A stretch of 8,305 bases of DNA from Acidobacteriota bacterium (lineage in GTDB: Bacteria > Acidobacteriota > Vicinamibacteria > Vicinamibacterales > SCN-69-37): assembly GCA_021824055.1 (NCBI GenBank), contig JAKALV010000137.1, positions 1-8,305 on the forward strand. The letters run 5' to 3'. Positions 1-8,148 of this stretch are shown in pieces (the stretch's first letter is position 1; every line of letters starts with the position of its first letter). The translations under genes were made by a program, and so were the position numbers. The notes beneath the pieces are model-generated. The model made no database searches and was not told the origin of the DNA. It saw only the letters and a program-made list of their open reading frames with translations.

Positions 1-437
1 CCGTACCGCTCCGGATCCTTGACGTGATACGCGAACACGGTGGCGCCGGCCGTGCGCTGGCCGGCCGTGGCCAGGCGGTCCGCCAGATCGTTGCCGTAGA
101 ACAGGTTGTCGCCCAGCACGAGCACCGATGGATCGGTGCCGACGAACTCGCGGCCGATGACGAACGCCTGCGCGAGGCCGCCGGGATTGGGTTGCACCGC
201 GTAGCTGAGGTGCAGGCCCCATTCATGCCCGTCGCCGAGCAGCCGCTCGAACGCCGGCGTGTCGCGCGGCGTCGAGATCACCAGAATGTCGCGCACGCCC
301 GCGAGCATCAGCGTGCTCAGCGGGTAGTAGATCATCGGCTTGTCGTAGATCGGCAGCAGCTGCTTCGACACCGCGCGCGTGGCCGGATACAGCCGCGTGC
401 CCGCGCCGCCGGCCAGAATGATGCCTCGTCGGACCAT
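1..437 (-). CDS. rfbA: Glucose-1-phosphate thymidylyltransferase, N-terminal part (runs off the left edge)
   Basis: The enzyme (RfbA/RmlA) joins dTTP and glucose-1-phosphate to give dTDP-glucose, the first cytoplasmic step of dTDP-L-rhamnose synthesis for O-antigen and other surface polysaccharides. Seen in sequence: 145 complete codons are visible. Residues 5-18 read GIILAGGAGTRLYP, the nucleotidyltransferase signature, followed by K25 in SKQLLPIYDKPMIYYPLS. Further family blocks are LGDGHEWG (67-74), VQPNPGGLAQAF (81-92) and LGDNLFYG (108-115), with the metal-binding aspartate at D110. The family is usually about 290 residues, so roughly half lies outside the window. The start at 437 places the signature at the normal distance from the N terminus. 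A TAGAAT hexamer ends 7 nt upstream and there is no clear Shine-Dalgarno. The gene diverges from the HAD phosphatase; other rhamnose genes may lie further left but cannot be seen. Confidence 0.96.
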   Translation of the reverse strand, partial: MVRRGIILAGGAGTRLYPATRAVSKQLLPIYDKPMIYYPLSTLMLAGVRDILVISTPRDTPAFERLLGDGHEWGLHLSYAVQPNPGGLAQAFVIGREFVGTDPSVLVLGDNLFYGNDLADRLATAGQRTAGATVFAYHVKDPERY

Positions 438-444
438 GGCCTGT

Positions 445-450
445 ATTCTA
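445..450 (-). promoter_or_regulatory. Possible -10 hexamer of rfbA (TAGAAT)
   Basis: On the minus strand TAGAAT is followed by 7 nt and then the rfbA ATG. A sigma-70-type start would fall at or next to the start codon, giving a leaderless or near-leaderless mRNA. No convincing -35 box is visible. The opposite strand of the same bases reads TATTCT, which could serve as a -10 for the divergent HAD gene 35 nt downstream. This rests on pattern recognition only. Confidence 0.35.
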
Positions 451-483
451 GTCGTAGCCGCAGCCCTTCAGGCCTGCGGAACT

Positions 484-1149
484 ATGCCTGTCATCTTCGA
501 CTTCGACGGCGTCATCGCCGACACCGAAATGCTGCACTTCGAGGCGTCGCGCATCGTCCTCGCCCAACGCGGCGTGCCGCTCGACCAGGCGCGGTACTAC
601 GCGAAGTATCTCGGCTACAGCGACGCCGACATGGCCGAAGCCGTGGCGCGCGATCAGGGGCGGTTTGCGCCGGACGCCGACCTGTCGGATTTCGTCCGCG
701 AGTTCATCCACGAAAAGGGATTGGTATTCGAGCGGCTGATCGCCTCCGGCGCCGTGCTGTTTCCGGGCGCGCCGGCGTGCATCGAACGCCTGGCGGCGGT
801 GTTTCCCCTGGGCATCGCGTCGGGCGCGTTCCGCGAAGAGATCGAGCACATCCTCACTGGGGCCGGCCTGCAGCATCACTTCCAGACGATCGTGGGCGCG
901 GCCGACGCGCCGCGGAGCAAGCCGCATCCCGCGCCCTATCTCGAAGCCGCGCGCCGGCTGGGCGCGGATCCGTCGGCGTGCGTCGCGATCGAAGATTCCA
1001 GATGGGGCCTCGATTCGGCCCGGACGGCCGGCATGAAGACCATCGCGATCACCCACTCGTATCCGGCGGGCGAGCTCACGGCGGATGTGATCGTGGGCGG
1101 GTTGGATGAAGTGACCGCGGACGTTATCCGGTCGGTGCTCTATGCGTGA
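484..1149 (+). CDS. HAD-family phosphatase, beta-phosphoglucomutase/phosphatase type
   Basis: A 221-residue cytoplasmic haloacid-dehalogenase superfamily hydrolase that probably removes phosphate from, or isomerises, a small phosphorylated metabolite. The substrate cannot be told from sequence. All four HAD motifs are visible: motif I DFDGVIADTE (6-15, nucleophile D6 and acid/base D8), motif II serine in GIASGAF (S113), motif III lysine in SKPHPAPY (K146), and motif IV IEDSRWGLDSA (E170, D171). The helical cap lies between motifs I and II (about 16-100). The DFDGVIADTE and SKPHP patterns favour the beta-phosphoglucomutase/phosphoglycolate phosphatase subgroup. The start at 484 puts motif I directly at the N terminus, as is usual. 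The frame stays open upstream to 379, but that extension would overlap rfbA and carries no family sequence. A hairpin follows the stop directly. Confidence 0.93.
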   Translation: MPVIFDFDGVIADTEMLHFEASRIVLAQRGVPLDQARYYAKYLGYSDADMAEAVARDQGRFAPDADLSDFVREFIHEKGLVFERLIASGAVLFPGAPACIERLAAVFPLGIASGAFREEIEHILTGAGLQHHFQTIVGAADAPRSKPHPAPYLEAARRLGADPSACVAIEDSRWGLDSARTAGMKTIAITHSYPAGELTADVIVGGLDEVTADVIRSVLYA

Positions 1150-1170
1150 GCGAGGCGTTTCACGCCTTGC
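1150..1170 (+). terminator. Hairpin directly after the HAD stop codon
   Basis: Bases 1150-1158 pair with 1162-1170 around a TTC loop, giving a 9-bp GC-rich stem with one G.T pair, starting on the base after the TGA stop. No T-run follows, so it is not a classical intrinsic terminator. It could still protect the 3' end or cause pausing. The rest of the 1150-1303 gap shows no gene. Confidence 0.4.
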
Positions 1171-1286
1171 CGAAGATGGCGATGCTGTGAGCCGGTCGGT
1201 CGTCTAGCTCCGGCGCTGCTGCGGGCTGCGGCTCTGCGGCATCGGAAACGTCGCGTATCGGATGTTCTCGAGCCAGCCGCTCTCAT

Positions 1287-1302
1287 GCGTCCGGCCGGAC
1301 GC
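1287..1302. repeat. 16-bp perfect palindrome GCGTCCGGCCGGACGC
   Basis: This perfect self-complementary sequence sits one base beyond the stop codon of the minus-strand lipoprotein gene. As RNA it could fold into a 6-bp stem with a GGCC loop and act as a 3'-end hairpin for that gene. It has no T-run. A protein-binding site is possible but unsupported. Confidence 0.45.
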
Positions 1303-1303
1303 T

Positions 1304-2050
1304 TCACTTCCCTGGAATCGTCTTCTTGAGATATCCGCCCTTGCCGTCCGGCCCTGTTTCGATCGAGAGCAGCACGCCCTCCGGGCTGTAGTTGAGCCGG
1401 CGATCCGGCTTGCCGTCGGCGGTTTCGTCGAGCTCTACGGCGACGAGCCGCTCGTTGGCATCGTAGTACTCAAAACGATCCATGATGCCGGTGCCGAGCG
1501 TGTCCTCTTCGGCCCTGACGAGATGCGCATCACGGTAGAACTCGCGGCGCACCACGCGTTGCGTCTTCGTCGGGTCCAACTCCGACACTTCGGAATACTC
1601 AATCCGCTCCACCGCGCCGTCGGGCCCCATGAACGCCGCCGCGTCCGGCTTCCCCGTCATCGTCCGGTCCTTCGCGGTCGGCGGCTTCGGACGCTCCCAC
1701 ATGACTTTCACCAACTTGCCGTCCGGGCCGTACTCTTCCCACCGGTCGATCTTGCCGTCTTCATCGGTGTCGATCTCCGACGAGACGGGACGACTGCCGT
1801 CCATCTTCGTCCACGTGTCGATCCTGCCGTCCTTGTTCTTGTCATAGGTGATCTCGGACAGCTTCAGGGTCTTCGCGTCGTAGCTTGCCTGCGTCGTGGC
1901 TTTCACACGGGCGCGTTCAGGATTGGCGCAAGACAGCGTTAAAGAGGCAAAGAGGCAAAGAGGCAAAAGGGCAATCAGACGAAATGAGGCAATGGGGCAG
2001 TGGGGCAATGGGGCAATGAAGAGCCGGCGAAAGACAGTCGCGACGCCCAT
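1304..2050 (-). CDS. Probable secreted lipoprotein with EF-hand-like (DxDxDG) loops
   Basis: A 248-residue predicted envelope protein with no exact family name that I recognise. The N terminus has RR at 8-9, a long hydrophobic stretch (about 11-40) and a cysteine at C41 in LTLSC. This looks like a lipoprotein signal, though T at -3 is off-consensus. The mature part is hydrophilic and carries acidic loops: D70-x-N72-x-D74-G with D78, D94-x-D96-x-D98-G with D102, and a weaker one at 209-216 (DETADGKPD). Each leads into a W/R-xx-Y/F segment, and short repeats of the form Y-x-xx-G-x-L recur (107-113, 195-203, 221-227). Such loops often bind calcium; binding here is inferred. The oddity is the signal peptide, which is encoded almost entirely by the octamer repeat at 1938-2024. 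No other methionine before M83 could replace the start, so either the repeat has been co-opted or the original 5' end was overwritten. Confidence 0.7.
   Translation of the reverse strand: MGVATVFRRLFIAPLPHCPIASFRLIALLPLCLFASLTLSCANPERARVKATTQASYDAKTLKLSEITYDKNKDGRIDTWTKMDGSRPVSSEIDTDEDGKIDRWEEYGPDGKLVKVMWERPKPPTAKDRTMTGKPDAAAFMGPDGAVERIEYSEVSELDPTKTQRVVRREFYRDAHLVRAEEDTLGTGIMDRFEYYDANERLVAVELDETADGKPDRRLNYSPEGVLLSIETGPDGKGGYLKKTIPGK
1938..2024. repeat. Octamer repeat element A1 (one-armed), inside the lipoprotein signal peptide
   Basis: It begins with GTTAAA and then has units GAGGCAAA three times (1944-1967) and AGGGCAAT (1968-1975). After a 10-bp interruption come GAGGCAAT, GGGGCAGT and GGGGCAAT twice (1986-2017), then GAAGAG. 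The order GTTAAA, octamers, GGGGCAAT, GAAGA matches the left arm of the elements at 5263 and 8008. No inverted partner arm is seen on either side. It lies inside the minus-strand coding region. Confidence 0.85.
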
Positions 2051-2117
2051 GGGGACATTGGACCTTGGCGAACGGCGGTTGGCAATGGAAAACCACCCGG
2101 CCGTCCGGTGCCGGCCG

Positions 2118-2123
2118 TAGAAT
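2118..2123 (+). promoter_or_regulatory. Possible -10 hexamer of the ABA4-like gene (TAGAAT)
   Basis: TAGAAT is followed by exactly 7 nt before the ATG, the same hexamer and spacing as for rfbA. GAGG abuts the ATG but is too close to act as a normal Shine-Dalgarno. No -35 is evident. The predicted mRNA would be leaderless or nearly so. Confidence 0.35.
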
Positions 2124-2130
2124 CACGAGG

Positions 2131-2559
2131 ATGTCGCCCGGGACGCTGTTCGCCCTCGCCAACCTCAGCATTCTGCCAGCGTGGATTCTTCTCGCGGTTC
2201 TACCCTGGTGGAAGTGGACGCGCGTCCTCGCCGCCTACGTCACGCCGGCCATGCTCGCCGTGGTGTGGACGATGCTGATGGCCGGTCAGCTTGTGCCGCA
2301 TGGAGGCGGACTCGGGTCGCTCACCCAATTAGTGGCGATGGCGCGCGACCCGTACATCCTGGTGGCGATGTGGATGCACAACCTGATGCTCGACCTGTTC
2401 CTCGGCGCATGGGAGGTGCGCGACGCGCAGCGCCTCGGCGTGCCGCACCGCTACGTGGTCCCCTGCCTCGCCTTGACGTTCCTCGCCGGGCCGGTCGGAC
2501 TGCTCACGTACTTCGCGGTCCGCGCCACCGTCGTCAAACGCGTGCCGTGGAAGAGCTAA
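2131..2559 (+). CDS. ABA4-like family membrane protein (DUF4281)
   Basis: A 142-residue integral membrane protein with about four membrane segments: 5-25, 29-51, 72-93 and 106-130. Family features seen: ALANLSILPAW near the N terminus (8-18), HGGGLGSL (57-64), an aromatic/His/Asp stretch around MWMHNLMLDLFLGAWE (80-95), RDAQRLGVPHRYVVPCLALT (97-116), and GPVGLLTYF (120-128). These match the DUF4281 family, whose plant member ABA4 is needed for neoxanthin synthesis. The role of bacterial members is not established, so a link to carotenoids is inference. No carotenoid gene is visible here. The ATG at 2131 starts just before the conserved N terminus; the frame is open back to 2065 but without family sequence. 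It diverges from the lipoprotein across 80 bp. Confidence 0.92.
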   Translation: MSPGTLFALANLSILPAWILLAVLPWWKWTRVLAAYVTPAMLAVVWTMLMAGQLVPHGGGLGSLTQLVAMARDPYILVAMWMHNLMLDLFLGAWEVRDAQRLGVPHRYVVPCLALTFLAGPVGLLTYFAVRATVVKRVPWKS

Positions 2560-2576
2560 GTCAAGATCCAGGTCCT

Positions 2577-2673
2577 TCACCACGGAGACTCGGAGGCTCG
2601 GAGACAAGACGGAGACAGCTCTTCACAGTGCCCTTTGAAGGCCGCTCTCCGTGTCTCGGTGTCTCCGTGGTGG
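2577..2673. repeat. Octamer inverted-repeat element B
   Basis: The left arm (2577-2604) and right arm (2646-2673) are inverted copies that agree at about 23 of 28 positions by hand alignment. Both are built from 8-bp units close to CGGAGACA: left units at 2583, 2591 and 2599, plus a further copy at 2610. A core of about 40 bp lies between. The element starts 17 nt after the ABA4-like stop and ends 10 nt before the putative -10 of the metalloprotease. When translated it gives CLRVSVSP-type peptides that are familiar as spurious ORFs in environmental genomes. This is why coding starts within it were not accepted. Confidence 0.85.
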
Positions 2674-2683
2674 ATGTTTCCCT

Positions 2684-2689
2684 TACAAT
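2684..2689 (+). promoter_or_regulatory. Possible -10 hexamer of the metalloprotease gene (TACAAT)
   Basis: TACAAT is followed by 8 nt before the ATG at 2698, and there is no Shine-Dalgarno. It lies just outside the right end of repeat element B. A -35 box is not convincing, and any would fall inside the repeat arm. Confidence 0.35.
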
Positions 2690-2697
2690 GGCGCCTT

Positions 2698-5262
2698 ATG
2701 CCCAAGCTACTTCGCGTGTTCACTCCGCTGTCGTTGGCTCTGTTCCTTGTCGCGCCGATCGGCGCCGTGAAGAATGCGCAGGCGCCGCCGGCGCAGACGA
2801 GTGCGGCACGCGGCGGGCCGGGACAGACGATCTCGGCGCGCACGGCCGGCATGCAGAAGCTCGACGGCTTCTTCCCGATCTACTGGGACGAACCCACGGG
2901 CTCGCTCTTCATCGAGATTCCGAAACTCAACTACGAGTTTCTGTACCAGACCGGCCTGGCAGCGGGCCTGGGCTCGAATGACATCGGCCTCGACCGCGCG
3001 CAGCTCGGCGACACCAGAGTGGTCTCGTTCGAACGCGTGGGGCCGAAGGTGCTGATGGTCCAGCCCAACTACGGCTACCGCGCCGTGACCAACAGCGCGA
3101 TCGAGCGCAAACGCGTGGAAGACGCGTTCGCGACGTCGGTGATCTGGGGCTTCACGGTGGCCGCCGAAAGCGACGGCCGCGTGCTCGTCGACGCCACCGA
3201 CTTCCTGATGCGCGACGCCCACGGCGTGATCCAACGCCTCCGCCCGGCCTCGTATCGCTTCGATCGTAGCCGCAGCGCCATCTACATGCCGAATACGAAG
3301 AGTTTTCCCAACAACACCGAAATGGAAGTGACGACGACGTTCGTCACGGATGCGCCGGGCGCGGGTCCGGGGCAACAGGGTGGGCAGATCAGCGACGTCA
3401 CGCCGTCGCCCGACGCGATCACGCTGCGCGAGCACCACTCGTTCATCCAACTACCGGATATTTCTGGGAACGCCGGCTTTGTCGCGCGGCCGTTCGACGC
3501 GCGCTCGGGTTACTTCGACGTGAGCTACATGAACTACTCGGCGCCGCTCGGCACCGACATGGTGGTGCGGACGACGTCGCGGCACCGGCTGGCCAAACGG
3601 GATCCCAACGCGGCGATCAGCGATCCGGTGAAGCCCATCATCTATTACGTGGACGCCGGCACGCCCGAGCCGGTGCGCTCGGCGCTCGTCACCGGCGCGA
3701 GCTGGTGGAACCAGGCGTTCGAAGCCGCGGGCTACCGCAACGCGTTCCGCGTGGAGCTGCTGCCCGAGGGCGCCGATCCGATGGACGTGCGTTACAACGT
3801 GATCAACTGGGTGCACCGCTCCACGCGCGGTTGGAGCTACGGCGGGGCGATCACCGATCCGCGGACGGGCGAGATCCTGAAGGGACACGTGCTGCTGGGC
3901 TCGCTGCGCATCCGCCAGGACTACATGATCTTCGAGGGCCTGCTGTCGCCGTACGCCACCGGCGACGAGAAGCCGCCGGAGCTCGAGGCCGCCGCCCTCG
4001 CGCGCATTCGTCAGCTGAGCGCGCACGAGACCGGCCACACGCTGGGCTTCTCGCACAACTACTACGACAGCGCGATGGGCCGCATCTCCGTGATGGACTA
4101 TCCGCATCCGCTCGTCACGCTGAAGAACGACGGCACGATCGACCTGTCGGACGCATACGCGACCGGCATCGGCGAATGGGACAAGGTGGCCGTGAACTGG
4201 GGCTACAACGACTTCCCCGCCGGCACGAACGAGAAGGCCGCGCTCGACAAGATCCTCAACGACGCATGGGCGAAAGACCTGCGCTACCTGACCAATCAGG
4301 ATCTGGATCTGCATCCGAAAGTTGACCAGTGGTCGAACGGCGTCAATCAGCCGGCGGAGCTCACACGCCTGATGGCGCTCCGCAAGGTCGCGCTCTCGAA
4401 ATTCGGCGAGCACTCGATCCAAACGGGCCGGCCGATGTCATCGCTCGAAGACGTGCTGGTGCCGGTCTACCTGCACCATCGCTACGCCGCGCAAGCCGCG
4501 GCGGCGACGATCGCCGGGCAAAATTACATCTACGCGTTCCGCGGCGACGGCCGTACGCCGTTCACCTGGGCGACGGCCGCCGAGCAGAAGGCCGCGCTCG
4601 ACGCGCTGATGAGCACACTCGCCCTCGACGCGCTCGCGCTGCCGAAGGATCTGCTCGCCAAGATTCCGCCGCGCCCGGACGGCTACCCCGGCTCGCGCGA
4701 GCTGTTCCCGCGCTACACGGGTGGCGCGTTCGACGCGCTGACGCCGGCATTCGTGGCCGGCGACATGACGATGGGGTTCATCCTCACAGAGGATCGCGCG
4801 GCACGGATGGTCGAACAGAAGGCAACCGGTTCGGGAGGTTCGGGGGGTTCCTTGCCCGGGCTCGAGGATGTGATCGACCGCCTGATCACGACGGTGTACG
4901 ACGCGAAGCCGGCCGACGCGTATCAGGCCGAGATCTCGCGCGGCCTGCAGCGCGTGCTGGTCGGCCATCTGATGAGCCTCGCGGCCGCATCGCCGATGTC
5001 GCAGGTGCGCGCCATCGCCACGTACAAGCTGAAAGCCCTGCAGCAGCGCCTGTCCGCGCGCGGCGCCGTGGTCACGGCAACGACCGCCGAGCGCGCCCAT
5101 GCACAGTTGCTGGCCAGCGACATTCGGCGCTTCCTCGCAAAGCCGGGCGATCCATCGACACGGATTCTGACGATGCCCGCCGCCCCGCCCGGCGCGCCGA
5201 TCGGGGACGCGGCGATGGACTACCTCCTGGGGCTTCAGCCCAGCTGCGACTGGATTAGATAA
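2698..5262 (+). CDS. Secreted zinc-dependent metalloprotease, DUF5117/DUF4953 type
   Basis: An 854-residue exported metallopeptidase that presumably cleaves proteins or peptides outside the cytoplasm; the substrate is unknown. A signal peptide is visible at 1-29 (MPKLLRVFTPLSLALFLVAP, with a likely cut after AQA). The DUF5117-like region starts near D56 (DGFFPIYWDEPTGSLFIEIP) and runs to about 255. The DUF4953 metzincin-like domain follows from about 314 (PIIYYVDAGTPEPVRSALV). The zinc site is HETGHTLGFSH with H443, E444, H447 and H453. A Met-turn SVMDYP has M466, 13 residues after the third histidine. The long C-terminal region (about 500-854) is usual for the family. A Gly/Ser-rich stretch at 711-718 is encoded by a short DNA repeat. 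The start at 2698 was chosen because the 21-codon extension to 2635 is translated repeat element B and would bury the signal peptide. Confidence 0.95.
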   Translation: MPKLLRVFTPLSLALFLVAPIGAVKNAQAPPAQTSAARGGPGQTISARTAGMQKLDGFFPIYWDEPTGSLFIEIPKLNYEFLYQTGLAAGLGSNDIGLDRAQLGDTRVVSFERVGPKVLMVQPNYGYRAVTNSAIERKRVEDAFATSVIWGFTVAAESDGRVLVDATDFLMRDAHGVIQRLRPASYRFDRSRSAIYMPNTKSFPNNTEMEVTTTFVTDAPGAGPGQQGGQISDVTPSPDAITLREHHSFIQLPDISGNAGFVARPFDARSGYFDVSYMNYSAPLGTDMVVRTTSRHRLAKRDPNAAISDPVKPIIYYVDAGTPEPVRSALVTGASWWNQAFEAAGYRNAFRVELLPEGADPMDVRYNVINWVHRSTRGWSYGGAITDPRTGEILKGHVLLGSLRIRQDYMIFEGLLSPYATGDEKPPELEAAALARIRQLSAHETGHTLGFSHNYYDSAMGRISVMDYPHPLVTLKNDGTIDLSDAYATGIGEWDKVAVNWGYNDFPAGTNEKAALDKILNDAWAKDLRYLTNQDLDLHPKVDQWSNGVNQPAELTRLMALRKVALSKFGEHSIQTGRPMSSLEDVLVPVYLHHRYAAQAAAATIAGQNYIYAFRGDGRTPFTWATAAEQKAALDALMSTLALDALALPKDLLAKIPPRPDGYPGSRELFPRYTGGAFDALTPAFVAGDMTMGFILTEDRAARMVEQKATGSGGSGGSLPGLEDVIDRLITTVYDAKPADAYQAEISRGLQRVLVGHLMSLAAASPMSQVRAIATYKLKALQQRLSARGAVVTATTAERAHAQLLASDIRRFLAKPGDPSTRILTMPAAPPGAPIGDAAMDYLLGLQPSCDWIR

Positions 5263-5389
5263 CTGTTAAAGGGGCAAAGCGGCAAAGGGGCAAAGAGGCA
5301 ATGAAGATCAAGAGCTCACTGACAGCCTGTCTATGAGCTTCTGATCTTCATTGCCCCTTTGGCTCTTTGCCCCTTTGGCTCTTTAACAA
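5263..5389. repeat. Octamer inverted-repeat element A2
   Basis: Two 56-nt arms (5263-5318 and 5334-5389) are inverted copies matching at about 47 of 56 positions, with a 15-nt loop. Each arm reads outward-in as GTTAAAG, four octamers (GGGGCAAA-like, the last ending in CAAT), then GAAGATCA and AGCTCA. The left arm begins on the base after the metalloprotease TAA stop, and the right arm ends 50 nt before the permease ATG. Folded RNA or a DNA cruciform would be very stable. There is no T-run, so its use as a terminator is uncertain. The last 22 nt of the left arm (5297-5318) recur exactly, reverse-complemented, at 8093-8114. Confidence 0.92.
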
Positions 5390-5429
5390 ACCGTCTCTGT
5401 CTTTGGAACCGTCGCCGTCCTTTCGCCGT

Positions 5430-5435
5430 TATACC
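5430..5435 (+). promoter_or_regulatory. Weak possible -10 hexamer of the permease gene (TATACC)
   Basis: TATACC lies 4 nt before the ATG at 5440, and no Shine-Dalgarno is present. It is weaker than the other -10 candidates in both sequence and spacing. It is listed because it would also predict a transcript starting at the start codon. Confidence 0.2.
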
Positions 5436-5439
5436 CGCC

Positions 5440-8004
<2,565 letters not shown>

Positions 8005-8007
8005 CAT

Positions 8008-8148
8008 TTGTAAAAGGGGCAAAGGGGCAAAGGGCCAAAGGGGCAATGAAGAACTCGTTGCGCGCTGTTCTTCACGTGCCTCAGTTGTTCACTGAGCTCT
8101 TGATCTTCATTGCCCCTTTGCCGCTTTGCCTCTTTGCCCCTTTTCAAG
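8008..8148. repeat. Octamer inverted-repeat element A3
   Basis: The left arm has GGGGCAAA twice, GGGCCAAA and GGGGCAAT (8016-8047), followed by GAAGAAC. The right arm (8093-8147), read on the minus strand, has GGGGCAAA, GAGGCAAA, GCGGCAAA and GGGGCAAT, then the core TGAAGATCAAGAGCTCA. The arms pair through the octamers and GAAGA but differ further in, where the left side instead has its own small hairpin (GAAGAAC 8048-8054 with GTTCTTC 8067-8073). The element starts within a few bases of the permease stop. Its right arm encodes the last codons and stop of the converging minus-strand gene. Confidence 0.9.

Noticed and set aside
448..1056. Minus-strand frame of 202 codons inside the HAD gene
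   Set aside because: It is antisense to a gene with all four HAD motifs and shows no family features of its own.
24..1109. Plus-strand frame of 361 codons across rfbA and the HAD gene
   Set aside because: It overlaps two clearly recognised genes in other frames and has an Arg/Ala-rich composition without motifs.
1938..2024. CRISPR array or phase-variation microsatellite
   Set aside because: Units are only 8 bp with no spacers. The repeat copies are diverged rather than identical, so slippage-type switching is unlikely, and the pattern recurs as inverted intergenic elements.
2635..2697. Upstream extension of the metalloprotease start
   Set aside because: The extra residues are the translation of repeat element B, and the ATG at 2698 directly begins a clean signal peptide.
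3451..4422. Minus-strand frame of 323 codons inside the metalloprotease
   Set aside because: It is antisense to the zinc-binding domain, is compositionally biased and has no motifs.
5359..5439. Upstream extension of the permease start
   Set aside because: The extension is encoded by the right arm of repeat A2 and adjacent non-coding sequence. The family N terminus begins just after the ATG at 5440.
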